Shown in pieces: positions 7,735 to 14,728 of a DNA stretch of 42,726 nucleotides. The stretch is taken from assembly GCA_964437445.1 (NCBI GenBank), contig CAYTGR010000042.1, positions 1 through 42,726 on the forward strand, given 5' to 3'. Made by a program: the position numbers and the translations under genes. The stretch is from CAYTGR01 sp964437445 (GTDB lineage: Bacteria > Chloroflexota > Anaerolineae > B4-G1 > SLSP01). How positions within the stretch are numbered: the first letter of the stretch is position 1; the number at the start of each line of letters is the position of its first letter. The notes beneath the pieces are model-generated. The model was given only the letters and a program-made list of their open reading frames with translations, did not search any database and was not told the origin of the DNA.

Positions 7735-8406
7735 CTAAGGTCGGGCAATGCCAACCGTTGCAAAAAACCACTCCCAGAAAGAGGTCGGCGCAAACCACAG
7801 GTAAAGCGCCACCGCAATGCAGAAGAAAACCAGCAGGACCAGACAACCGATCCCCGCGTAGAAACCGAGCGAGCGCTGCGGTTTAGCCGCCGGCGTGGCC
7901 GGACCAGGCGTCCAGGCCGCCGCCGCCGGGGCCGGCTCAGGCACCCAGGTCGTCGCCGGGACCGGGGCCGGCGTCCAGGCAGGGGCCGGCTCTGCGGGGG
8001 GGGCAACGCCGAACGGTGCCGGCTCCACTCCCACAGGCGGCGCAGCCACCTCCGGGCTGATTTTCACCGTCGCCGCCTGCGACGGAGCCGCTGCCAGCAC
8101 ATCAAACCGCAACCGGGCGGCATCGGCCAGCTCAATCACATCACCAGGAGCCAGAGGACGCGGGCTGCGCACCGGCTGGCGGTTGACAAAGGTGCCATTG
8201 GTGCTCCCCAGGTCCTCCACCATGGCCGTCCCATCAGGGGCCAGCCAGAGCCGTGTATGATGGCGGGAGACGCGCGTATCCGCAATGACCAGGCTATTAT
8301 CCAGCTCACGCCCGATAGTGAAGATGATCCCTTCCTCAAGGGTGTAGCTTTCCCCCGGGTTGGGTCCTGTTTCCACGACCAAGACCAGTTGTGCTTGATT
8401 TACCAT
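7735..8406 (-). CDS. FHA-domain protein with C-terminal membrane anchor
   Basis: 223 aa. The N-terminal half (about 20-95) is a forkhead-associated domain with its phosphothreonine-binding motifs: TIGRELDNSLVI, SRHHTRL and DLGSTNGTFVNRQPV. An Ala/Pro-rich linker of about 75 residues follows, then one membrane helix near the C-terminus (LGFYAGIGCLVLLVFFCIAV). The FHA domain should face the cytosol and bind a Thr-phosphorylated partner; no Ser/Thr kinase gene is present in the window. The start is the ATG at 8406 with AAGGAGG just upstream; a longer GTG form reads through that site. Its -10 region overlaps that of the divergent dipeptidase gene. Confidence 0.88.
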   Translation of the reverse strand: MVNQAQLVLVVETGPNPGESYTLEEGIIFTIGRELDNSLVIADTRVSRHHTRLWLAPDGTAMVEDLGSTNGTFVNRQPVRSPRPLAPGDVIELADAARLRFDVLAAAPSQAATVKISPEVAAPPVGVEPAPFGVAPPAEPAPAWTPAPVPATTWVPEPAPAAAAWTPGPATPAAKPQRSLGFYAGIGCLVLLVFFCIAVALYLWFAPTSFWEWFFATVGIARP

Positions 8407-8457
8407 GGCCCTCCTTACCTCAACCCTCACAGCATGACGGCGATTTTGCTTGCCGGG

Positions 8458-8485
8458 TTGCCAGGCCCGGTCTTTGCATTATACT
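8458..8485 (+). promoter_or_regulatory. Promoter of the dipeptidase gene, overlapping the divergent FHA promoter
   Basis: TTGCCA (8458-8463), a 16-nt spacer and TATACT (8480-8485) on the plus strand. The same spot read on the minus strand gives TATAAT, so the two divergent -10 boxes overlap and the two genes probably compete for polymerase. Confidence 0.65.
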
Positions 8486-8516
8486 CCGATTTTGTAATTT
8501 GAAACCAGGAGCTCCT

Positions 8517-9581
8517 ATGCCTTCCCTTCTCGTAGACGCCCATTTAGACCTGGCCTACAACGCCGTTGTCCTGCACAGGAACCTGCGCCGGCCGGTGGCG
8601 GAGATTCGCGCCCAAGAAACGCTCCAACCGCCGCCCGGCGAATATACCGGTACCTGCCTGGTCAGTCTGCCCGCCCTGTTAGCGGGCCGCTTCGCCGTCG
8701 TCGGCGGCAGCCTCTTCGTCGCCCCGGCCGTGGGCAGCTGGCCCAACGAGCCGGTCGTCTATCACACCCCAGATGAGGCCTACGCCCAGGCTCTGGCCCA
8801 ACTGGATTATTACCGTCGCCTGACTGATGAGGATGAGCGAGTAACGCTCCTCCGGCGGGAAGCCGATCTGGACGCGGTGCTCATGGCCTGGGAACAGGGC
8901 ACGCCCCGCCTGGGATTGTTCGTCGTGCTGGAGGGGGCCGATCCCATCCGTGACCCCGGCGAGCTCGGTGAGTGGGTGGAGCGCGGCTTGCGTGGCGTCG
9001 GGCTGACCTGGGCCGCCGGCACACGCTATGGGGGTGGCAATCAAGCGCCGGGTCCGCTCACCGACCTGGGACGGCAGCTGCTCCGCCGGATGGCCGAATA
9101 CAACCTGCTGTTAGATCTCAGCCACCTGTGGGAGGAAGCTGCCTTCGCGGCGCTGGACGGCTACCCCGGCCCGGTCGTCGCCTCGCACGCTAACCCGCGC
9201 GCCTTCGTGGATTCACCGCGGATGCTCTCGGATGCCCTGATCCGCCGCCTGGCCGAACATGACGGCGTCGTGGGCATCATCCCGTTTAACCGGATGCTCC
9301 AGGCCGGCTGGACCCCGCGAGAGCCGCGCCTGCCGCTGGCGCGCGTGGTGGAGGCCGTGGATTACGTCTGCCAGCTGGTGGGCGACGCCACCCACGTCGG
9401 GATCGGCTCCGATTTTGACGGCGGCTTTGGCGTGGAGAGCGTCCCGGAGGGGATAGAGACCAGCGCCGACCTGGGGCAGCTCGGCCCGTTGCTGGCCGCG
9501 CGCGGTTACGCCCCGGCCGAGGTAGAGGCCATCCTGGGGGGAAACTGGCTGCGGGAGATGCGCCGGGCTTTAGGCGAGTAA
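8517..9581 (+). CDS. Membrane dipeptidase family (M19) metallopeptidase
   Basis: 354 aa zinc amidohydrolase-fold enzyme of the renal dipeptidase family, which cleaves dipeptides including those with a D-residue at the C-terminal position. Visible are the metal ligands His9 and Asp11 (DAHLDLAYN), VVLEGADPI with the bridging Glu, LLLDLSHLWEEA, VVASHANPRAF and GIGSDFDGGFG. The start is the ATG at 8517, 5 nt after AGGAG; upstream in-frame codons lie in the promoter. No signal peptide is present, so the enzyme is probably cytosolic. A role in recycling peptides is inferred. Confidence 0.9.
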   Translation: MPSLLVDAHLDLAYNAVVLHRNLRRPVAEIRAQETLQPPPGEYTGTCLVSLPALLAGRFAVVGGSLFVAPAVGSWPNEPVVYHTPDEAYAQALAQLDYYRRLTDEDERVTLLRREADLDAVLMAWEQGTPRLGLFVVLEGADPIRDPGELGEWVERGLRGVGLTWAAGTRYGGGNQAPGPLTDLGRQLLRRMAEYNLLLDLSHLWEEAAFAALDGYPGPVVASHANPRAFVDSPRMLSDALIRRLAEHDGVVGIIPFNRMLQAGWTPREPRLPLARVVEAVDYVCQLVGDATHVGIGSDFDGGFGVESVPEGIETSADLGQLGPLLAARGYAPAEVEAILGGNWLREMRRALGE

Positions 9582-9592
9582 AGCTCTCTCAC

Positions 9593-9620
9593 TTGCCCTC
9601 TACTCAAACTGTGGTATTAT
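9593..9620 (+). promoter_or_regulatory. Promoter of the 6S RNA gene
   Basis: TTGCCC (9593-9598), a 16-nt spacer and TATTAT (9615-9620) place the transcript start near 9627. Confidence 0.65.
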
Positions 9621-9626
9621 ACCGCC

Positions 9627-9805
9627 GTACCCTGCCGTGTGCGTGATGCCGGGATGGGGTTTTGAGCCAACAGTTTACCATAAGGGAGCTCTTGTCCCAA
9701 CCAAAGATGGCGAAGCAATAGCCCTCGGGCAAGGCGAAGCCATCGGGCAGGCTCCCACCTGCGCAAGCAGGGTCAAAACCATCGGCACACGGCATGGCGG
9801 GGACA
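9627..9805 (+). ncRNA. ssrS: 6S RNA
   Basis: No protein gene fits here, but the stretch folds into the long rod with a central bubble that defines 6S RNA, the RNA polymerase-binding promoter mimic. The closing stem TGCCGTGTGC pairs exactly with GCACACGGCA. The next stem is GATGGGGTTTTGA with TCAAAACCATC. Beyond the bubble GGGAGC pairs with GCTCCC, and GATGGC/GCCATC closes the tip. The 3' side of the bubble carries a small hairpin CCTGC-GCAA-GCAGG, as known 6S RNAs do. The length (about 180 nt) is typical. A promoter lies directly upstream and T-runs with a terminator directly downstream. Signal recognition particle RNA was considered, but its GGAA-loop domain is absent. Confidence 0.82.
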
Positions 9806-9817
9806 TTTTTTTATCGG

Positions 9818-9846
9818 CCGCTCTCCTCAAGGGAGGGCGGTTTTTT
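9818..9846 (+). terminator. Rho-independent terminator of the 6S RNA gene
   Basis: Stem CCGCTCTCC/GGAGGGCGG with a short loop is followed by six T residues. A run of seven T residues also precedes it, at the end of the closing stem of the RNA. Confidence 0.85.
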
Positions 9847-9870
9847 ATGGCTACATTATGTCAAGTGGTC

Positions 9871-9899
9871 TTGACTTTTCCCCTGGCCTATGTTATGCT
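9871..9899 (+). promoter_or_regulatory. Promoter of the MBL hydrolase gene
   Basis: TTGACT (9871-9876), a 17-nt spacer and TATGCT (9894-9899). The leader of about 120 nt contains a weak hairpin (GATC-AGGG arm near 9938 with CCCC-GATC near 9980). Confidence 0.6.
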
Positions 9900-10027
9900 C
9901 TTCCTGGGTCGGCGGCTGAAGACAGGGGGGTAGGAATGAGTGATCAGGGAGCAGGCAAACGCTGACTCTTGCCTCCTAATCCCCGATCTCTATTCTCTCT
10001 ATATTCTTTAGGGAAAGTAGCAAGGAA

Positions 10028-10867
10028 ATGCTCTGGGAACGAGTCACCGAAGAAATCTTTCTTTTCACCAGTGACCGATATGCGCTCGTCAACTGCGTCG
10101 CCATTCTGACCGACGAGGGCATCGTCATGGTGGACGCATTGCCCTTCCCCGATGAGGCGCGGCAGATCGCGCGCTTCCTGGACCAGCGCAGTGGCGGACA
10201 TTTCCACTCTTTGATCTTGACTCATTACCATATGGATCACGTTTATGGATTCTATGCCTTCCCCCCAGACCTGGGATTGATTGCCCACGAGCGCTGCCAG
10301 CAAAAATTGTTGGAGACGGGTGAGGCTTCCCTGGCCCAGGCACGCGCCAACGACCCGGCCTTTGAAGAAGTCAGGCTGCGCCTGCCCACGATGACTTTTG
10401 CCGAGGGGGAGCTGGTGCTCAAGACAGGCAATAAAACGCTCCGGTTGATGCATCTACCGGGCCACACCCCCGACAATATCGGCGTTTTTCTGGAAGAAGA
10501 CCGCGTGCTCATCGCCGGCGATGCGGTGATGGCAATCCCTATCATCGCCGACGGGAACTGGGAACAGGAAGTGCAAACCCTCCAGGCCATCAAGGCGCTC
10601 TCCCCGGAGACGATCATCCAGGGTCACGGGGAAGTGATCCTGCGGGGTGAAATTCAGGAAGTGCTGGATAAGTACATCCGTTACGTGGAATGTGTCCACA
10701 AAAAAGCCAGCAAAGCGCTTAAAGACGGCCGGCAACGCAAGGAGCTGTGGAAAATCCCGCTGGAGGCCTGTGGGTTGGAGCGCGTCCCGCTGGGCATCGC
10801 CAGCCACCAGCTGCACGTCGCCAACATGCTCAGCATTTACGACCAGTTAAGAGCGCAAGGAAAATAG
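10028..10867 (+). CDS. MBL-fold metallo-hydrolase
   Basis: 279 aa metallo-beta-lactamase-fold protein. The metal site is present: T-H66-Y-H68-M-D70-H71, then LPGHTPDNIG, the bridging Asp in IAGDAVM, and a final His in IIQGHGEV. No C-terminal RNase J/CPSF or rhodanese domain is present and the protein is cytosolic. The substrate cannot be told; such proteins include glyoxalase II-like thioesterases and lactonases. The C-terminal 60 residues (ECVHKKASKALKDGRQRKELW onward) form a helical extension. AAGGA is close to the ATG, which favours this start. Confidence 0.88.
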   Translation: MLWERVTEEIFLFTSDRYALVNCVAILTDEGIVMVDALPFPDEARQIARFLDQRSGGHFHSLILTHYHMDHVYGFYAFPPDLGLIAHERCQQKLLETGEASLAQARANDPAFEEVRLRLPTMTFAEGELVLKTGNKTLRLMHLPGHTPDNIGVFLEEDRVLIAGDAVMAIPIIADGNWEQEVQTLQAIKALSPETIIQGHGEVILRGEIQEVLDKYIRYVECVHKKASKALKDGRQRKELWKIPLEACGLERVPLGIASHQLHVANMLSIYDQLRAQGK

Positions 10868-10903
10868 TACCCTCTCAACGGCGGAAGATCCACCCGATTC
10901 GGG

Positions 10904-10940
10904 ACCCGGAGACGGCAGCCCTCAGCGCCCGTCTCCGGGT
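10904..10940. other. Strong hairpin between the MBL and RNase H-like genes
   Basis: ACCCGGAGACGG and CCGTCTCCGGGT form a perfect 12-bp stem. No T-run follows on either strand, so it may act as an mRNA end-stabilising stem or weak terminator. Confidence 0.5.
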
Positions 10941-10958
10941 TGCGTAAAAGGCCAACCT

Positions 10959-11366
10959 ATGCACGAGGACACGGATTACGTTTTGATCTTTGATGGCGGC
11001 AGCCAGGGCAACCCGGGCCGGGCCTACGGCTCGTACCTGCTGTGGACCCGCGACGGGCGCGAGCGGCTGGAACGGCTGGAATTTGGCACCGGCACCAACA
11101 ATGAAGCCGAATATCAAAGCCTGATTGCCGGCCTGGAGAGCCTTTTGGAGCGGATTGAGCAGGCCCGTGCCGACCCGGCGCGCTTCACGCTGGAGGTGCG
11201 CGGGGATAGCCAGCTGGTGTTGCGCCAGGTCGGCGGCCAGTGGAAACTGCGCGACCCCCGCATGGCGGAGTATGCCCGCCGCGCGCAGGCCCTCCTGCAA
11301 CGCTTCGGCCACTACCGGTTGGTGGAGCAACCCCGCGCCGAGAGCGTCAAAGTGCTGGGGCACTGA
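10959..11366 (+). CDS. RNase HI-like protein
   Basis: 135 aa RNase H-fold protein. Three of the four acidic catalytic residues are clear: Asp12 (IFDGGSQGNPG), Glu49 (TNNEAEYQSLIAGLE) and Asp83 (VRGDSQLVLRQV). The usual fourth acidic residue near the C-terminus, normally in an A-D context, is missing; the protein ends SVKVLGH. It might be a natural short variant or slightly truncated, because a 7-bp repeat array begins eight bases after the stop codon. If active it cleaves RNA in RNA-DNA hybrids. AAAGG lies about 8 nt before the ATG. Confidence 0.8.
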   Translation: MHEDTDYVLIFDGGSQGNPGRAYGSYLLWTRDGRERLERLEFGTGTNNEAEYQSLIAGLESLLERIEQARADPARFTLEVRGDSQLVLRQVGGQWKLRDPRMAEYARRAQALLQRFGHYRLVEQPRAESVKVLGH

Positions 11367-11373
11367 GAACGGG

Positions 11374-11648
11374 AAACGTGAAACGTAAAACGTGAAACGT
11401 GAAACGTAAAACGTGATGGCCCGTTCAGAAGGTCATCACGTTTCACGCCTCACGTCTCACACCTCACGTTTCACGTCTTACGCCTCACGTTTCACGCTTC
11501 ACGTCTTACACCTCACGTTTCACGCCTCACGTCTCACGCCTCACGTTTCACGCTTCACGTTTCACGCTTCACGTCTCACGCTTCACGTCTCACGCTTCAC
11601 GTCTCACGCTTTACGTTTCACGCCTCACGTTTCACGTTTCATACTTCA
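11374..11648. repeat. 7-bp tandem word arrays in opposite orientations (AAACGTR x6; CACGYYT about x30)
   Basis: From 11374 to 11415 there are six units AAACGTG/AAACGTA. After a 21-bp unrelated spacer, about 30 units of the CACGTTT/CACGCCT/CACGTCT/CACGCTT type run from 11437 to 11648. AAACGTG is the reverse complement of CACGTTT, so the two arrays can pair. The array stops exactly at the MoaD-like gene's stop codon and starts eight bases after the RNase H-like stop. Any ORF through it is an artefact of the repeat. Confidence 0.9.
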
Positions 11649-11849
11649 CTACCCCCCCGCTATCAGATGAATGACCGACACCTCCGCGCCGTCGGGGATA
11701 GGATAATCAGCATAGGCCTCTTCTTCCACCACCACTCCGTTGACCCGCACCACCATATGGGGGTAGATATAATTCATCCGCTCTAACAGCCGGGCCACGG
11801 TCAGGCCGGGTTCCCACGCCAGCTCATCACGTTGGTTAACTCGTACCAT
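11649..11849 (-). CDS. MoaD/ThiS-like sulfur-carrier protein
   Basis: 66 aa, beta-grasp size and pattern, ending VSVIHLIAGG. The C-terminal Gly-Gly is the residue pair activated and thiolated in MoaD and ThiS proteins. It begins 2 nt after the AOR stop codon on the same strand, so it is translated with the oxidoreductase. MoaD-like proteins build the dithiolene of molybdo/tungstopterin, which AOR needs; a dedicated carrier for this enzyme's cofactor is therefore likely, though inferred. Confidence 0.83.
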   Translation of the reverse strand: MVRVNQRDELAWEPGLTVARLLERMNYIYPHMVVRVNGVVVEEEAYADYPIPDGAEVSVIHLIAGG

Positions 11850-11851
11850 CC

Positions 11852-13996
11852 CTACAGATACCGCTTGACAACCTCTACCACTTCGGGCAGATCAATTCCC
11901 AGCTCGTGCAGCTTTTCCAGCGTAGGGAGAGCGTTGGGCGTCCAACCGCGCCGCTTGTAGACGGCATCCATGAGTTGCTGATAACGCCCTTCGCGATATT
12001 GCCGGAGCGCTGCCATTTTCTCCTCAGTCGTCATACTGGTTGGATCCACGCCCACCAGTTCACGGAGCTGCTTATCGTAACGCTCCTGGCGGGATTCATA
12101 CTCTTCTTTCGTCACCGGCCCCACCGCGCGGTAAGCCGGAATGTCATCCTTGCGGCTGCCGCCGCCCAACCGCCAGTTGAAGACCCGCTGGAAGTTGTAG
12201 ACCGCCTCCGACATACGGATCAGGTCCTCTTTGGTCACTTCGCGGCCGGTGACGGCGGAGAAGACCTCTACATAATTGGCCACATGCTCCGGGATCTTCG
12301 CCGGTTCCTCGCTGTATTTGTTGCTCGGCGGGATGACATCATTCCAGAGCAGCTTGCAGAAGCCACACAACCCAAACCAGGTGCGCCACATCGGGAAATA
12401 GTGCAGCGCCTCGGCCTTATCCTCAAACGTGGGGATCTGGTTGTTCACCTGATCCATGAAAATGAGCCAGGCCTCGTCGTGCTGCGGCCCTTTGTTGGTG
12501 AGCGCGTAGCCGCCCTGCTGGGCCAGCGACTCCTTGCTCATGTACATGGATTGCTCCATGCCCTTGACCTCCACGCCAATGTCCCACAGGAAGGCCGGAT
12601 CAGCACCGTACTCCTCGGCGAAGATTTGCTTCATACGGCGGACGCCCTGCCCGGCGATCAGCCCGAAGCCCTCGCCGCGCCCCATCTGGTGGAGCAGCTC
12701 CAGCGCCGCCGCTGCGTTACCGAAGTGCAGGTCCAGCCCACCCGTCCGCTCTAAGTTCAGGATCCCGGCTTCGTAGCATTCCATCACAAAAGCGGTCAGA
12801 TTGCCAAACGAGATCGTGTCAATCCCGTAGGTGTCGCAGTAGAAATTCAATTCCAGGATGGCGTCGGGATCAAAAATCCCGCAATCGGAGCCCAGAGCGC
12901 CCACCGTCTCGTACTCCGGCCCATCCACGATCACCCGTTGCCCCTGGTAGGGGCCGGTGTGCAATTCAAAGCCATCCACCGCGTGTGCACAGGCCAGCGT
13001 GCAGCCATACCAGCAGCCATCGGGCAACCCTTGCGTGAAGCGCGCCTCCCAGACGTCGGCCATGATCTTGACGTGGTCGGGATGGGCGCCAAACTTGAAG
13101 TTGTGGACCGGCAGCAGGTCGTAAGCATTCATGATGTGGACCAGGTAGGGGGTACCCCGGTTGCGCATCCGGTTCTGCTTGGGATCGTACTCGTGGACCT
13201 CACGTTGCATCTTCGCGCCGACGCGCGCCAGCCGTTCCGGGTCAGCCGGGGCCACAGAGGTGCCCTTGACCGGGAAGCCAATCACCACCACGGCCTTGAT
13301 CCGCTTGTGGCGGAAAACGGTGCCGGGGCCGCCCCGGGCCGCCTGTTTGTAGCGGATGTCGTTGCGTTTGCGGTCAAAGAGGCTGAAGTTGAGGCAGCCG
13401 ATCAGCGTATGTTCGGCCCCGGTGCCGGTGGTCACGGTGGAGATCACATAACGGTCCTCCGGCGTCTTGGCCAGCGCCTCGGTCAGCCACGCGCCCAGCA
13501 GGTGTGTATCGGTCGGGGCCTCGGGCAGCTCTTCAATGGTCACCTTGCCTGCCGGCCCGTCAATCACAACAATGACGTCCCGGTCAGCGATGCCCTGCAA
13601 CTCCAGCGCGTCCCAGCCGGCAAACTTCAATTGGGGACCGAAGTGACCACCGACATTGCAGTCGGTGACCACATGTGTGGTGGGGGAAATCGTGGCAACA
13701 ATGGATTTGCCGGAGCCGGGGTACTGCGTGACCCCGCTGCACGGGCCGGGCGAGATGACGACCTCGTTCTCCGGGTCGTTCCACCGCGTCGTATCCTTGA
13801 CGGCATTCCAGAGCAGCCAGAGATCAAAACCGCGGCCGCCGATGAACTTCTCTTTCATGAAATCGGTGACAGGGCGGGCGGCAATCGTGTAATCAGAGAC
13901 GTTGATGTAGAGCGTCTGGTTGGTGTAGCCGCGCTCCACCGGTGACCGCTGATACGGAAACTCGGCCAAAACGTGACGGGTGATCTTGTCAGTCAT
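11852..13996 (-). CDS. Aldehyde:ferredoxin oxidoreductase, tungstopterin catalytic subunit
   Basis: 714 aa from the ATG at 13996 (GAGG 9 nt upstream; two earlier in-frame ATGs overlap that site). AOR enzymes oxidise aldehydes to acids with a tungsten bis-pterin and a [4Fe-4S] cluster, passing electrons to ferredoxin. N-terminal AOR features: FIGGRGFDLWLLW, SPGPCSGVTQYPGSGK, GGPGTVFRHKRIKAVVVIG. The cluster ligands appear as Cys328, Cys332 and Cys336 (CWYGCTLAC) plus Cys544 (LCGFC), so the first pair is spaced by three residues instead of the two in the archetypal Pyrococcus enzyme. A four-cluster ferredoxin subunit is encoded upstream and a MoaD-like protein downstream. Physiological aldehyde unknown. 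Confidence 0.9.
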   Translation of the reverse strand: MTDKITRHVLAEFPYQRSPVERGYTNQTLYINVSDYTIAARPVTDFMKEKFIGGRGFDLWLLWNAVKDTTRWNDPENEVVISPGPCSGVTQYPGSGKSIVATISPTTHVVTDCNVGGHFGPQLKFAGWDALELQGIADRDVIVVIDGPAGKVTIEELPEAPTDTHLLGAWLTEALAKTPEDRYVISTVTTGTGAEHTLIGCLNFSLFDRKRNDIRYKQAARGGPGTVFRHKRIKAVVVIGFPVKGTSVAPADPERLARVGAKMQREVHEYDPKQNRMRNRGTPYLVHIMNAYDLLPVHNFKFGAHPDHVKIMADVWEARFTQGLPDGCWYGCTLACAHAVDGFELHTGPYQGQRVIVDGPEYETVGALGSDCGIFDPDAILELNFYCDTYGIDTISFGNLTAFVMECYEAGILNLERTGGLDLHFGNAAAALELLHQMGRGEGFGLIAGQGVRRMKQIFAEEYGADPAFLWDIGVEVKGMEQSMYMSKESLAQQGGYALTNKGPQHDEAWLIFMDQVNNQIPTFEDKAEALHYFPMWRTWFGLCGFCKLLWNDVIPPSNKYSEEPAKIPEHVANYVEVFSAVTGREVTKEDLIRMSEAVYNFQRVFNWRLGGGSRKDDIPAYRAVGPVTKEEYESRQERYDKQLRELVGVDPTSMTTEEKMAALRQYREGRYQQLMDAVYKRRGWTPNALPTLEKLHELGIDLPEVVEVVKRYL

Positions 13997-14080
13997 AGTT
14001 TTCATCCTCAATTCTTAGAAATCAGAAATGCGTAATCCGTTTCTTCACTGATTCGTTGATTCTTGATTCTTTGACTCGCC

Positions 14081-14503
14081 TCAAATGCCGGAGAGCGCCT
14101 CTACCTGCGTGGCGTCTGGCGCTTCTGTCATGGCCAGCGCCTGAGCCGGGCAGGTCTTGACACACTGTCCGCAAGAAACGCACTTAAAGGGGACGGCTTC
14201 CTGGGGGTCGTAAAACATCGCAGCGTAAGGGCAGAACCCGACGCAAGACAGGCAGCCCACGCAATCAGCCTTCCGCACGCGGACAATGCCCTGTTTGTCA
14301 CGGTAGAGCGCATTAGCCGGGCAAACAGCGATACACTCACCGCACTGAATGCAGAACGTAGCCCGAAAGCCTCCTTCCCCCTCGCGGATGCGGATACTGG
14401 AGCACTCCACTGCCGGTGTCTTGAACCAGGTCTGAGCGCAGGTCCGCTCGCACTCGCGCGCGCCGGTACAGCGTTCGCGGTTAAACGTGAGCAATTTGAT
14501 CAT
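14081..14503 (-). CDS. Four-cluster ferredoxin-like subunit of the AOR complex
   Basis: 140 aa. Four cysteine groups are visible: Cys12, Cys18, Cys22 and Cys34 (irregular), then CIQCGECIAVCP, CVGCLSCVGFCP and CVSCGQCVKTCP, enough for four [4Fe-4S] clusters. This layout matches the small electron-transfer subunit (AorA type) of bacterial AOR complexes such as that of Aromatoleum. It would carry electrons from the tungsten subunit to a ferredoxin or an NADH-linked flavoprotein; no flavoprotein subunit is adjacent. The start is the ATG at 14503 with GGGGGAG 5 nt upstream. The promoter is at 14543-14571. The 84-nt gap before the AOR gene contains a short 7/8-bp word repeat (TGATTCT type). Confidence 0.87.
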   Translation of the reverse strand: MIKLLTFNRERCTGARECERTCAQTWFKTPAVECSSIRIREGEGGFRATFCIQCGECIAVCPANALYRDKQGIVRVRKADCVGCLSCVGFCPYAAMFYDPQEAVPFKCVSCGQCVKTCPAQALAMTEAPDATQVEALSGI

Positions 14504-14542
14504 CTTCTCTCCCCCCACTGAAATTTGGATGTTGCCCTTTTG

Positions 14543-14571
14543 AGCATACCTTTTCCCCGCCAGCGGGACAA
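14543..14571 (-). promoter_or_regulatory. Promoter of the AOR operon
   Basis: On the minus strand TTGTCC (14566-14571), a 17-nt spacer and TATGCT (14543-14548), about 40 nt before the ferredoxin start. Confidence 0.62.
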
Positions 14572-14669
14572 GTGATGTTTGTCCTAATCACGTTCGCGGG
14601 CAGTTACTTTGTTGCCGAGGCGCGCTTCTGCCCCCTGCGCAAGGGCAGCCACCGGAAAGGCGTTATTTT

Positions 14670-14721
14670 TCACATGTGATAGCCCGGCACTTGTTGCCCA
14701 GAGGCTGAGGTGTGTTACAAT
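14670..14721 (+). promoter_or_regulatory. Promoter of the Xer gene with an upstream palindrome; likely leaderless transcript
   Basis: TTGCCC (14694-14699), a 16-nt spacer and TACAAT (14716-14721) end only 7 nt before the ATG at 14729, so transcription should start at or next to the A of the start codon. A perfect palindrome TCACATGTGA (14670-14679) lies 14 nt upstream of the -35 box and could bind a CRP-like or other dimeric regulator. Confidence 0.58.
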
Positions 14722-14728
14722 CTGGACG

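Noticed and set aside
9627..9805. Signal recognition particle RNA or a riboswitch
   Set aside because: The conserved GGAA-loop domain of SRP RNA is missing, and the closed rod with its own promoter and terminators fits 6S RNA better than a cis-leader.
11374..11648. CRISPR array
   Set aside because: Units are 7 bp with no spacers and no cas genes are near.
11413..11670. 85-aa plus-strand reading frame through the heptamer array
   Set aside because: Its protein is just the translated CACGYYT repeat, with no ribosome-binding site and no family features.
12938..13945. 335-aa plus-strand frame opposite the AOR gene
   Set aside because: Shadow of a clear AOR coding region in GC-rich DNA; no recognisable motif or start signal.
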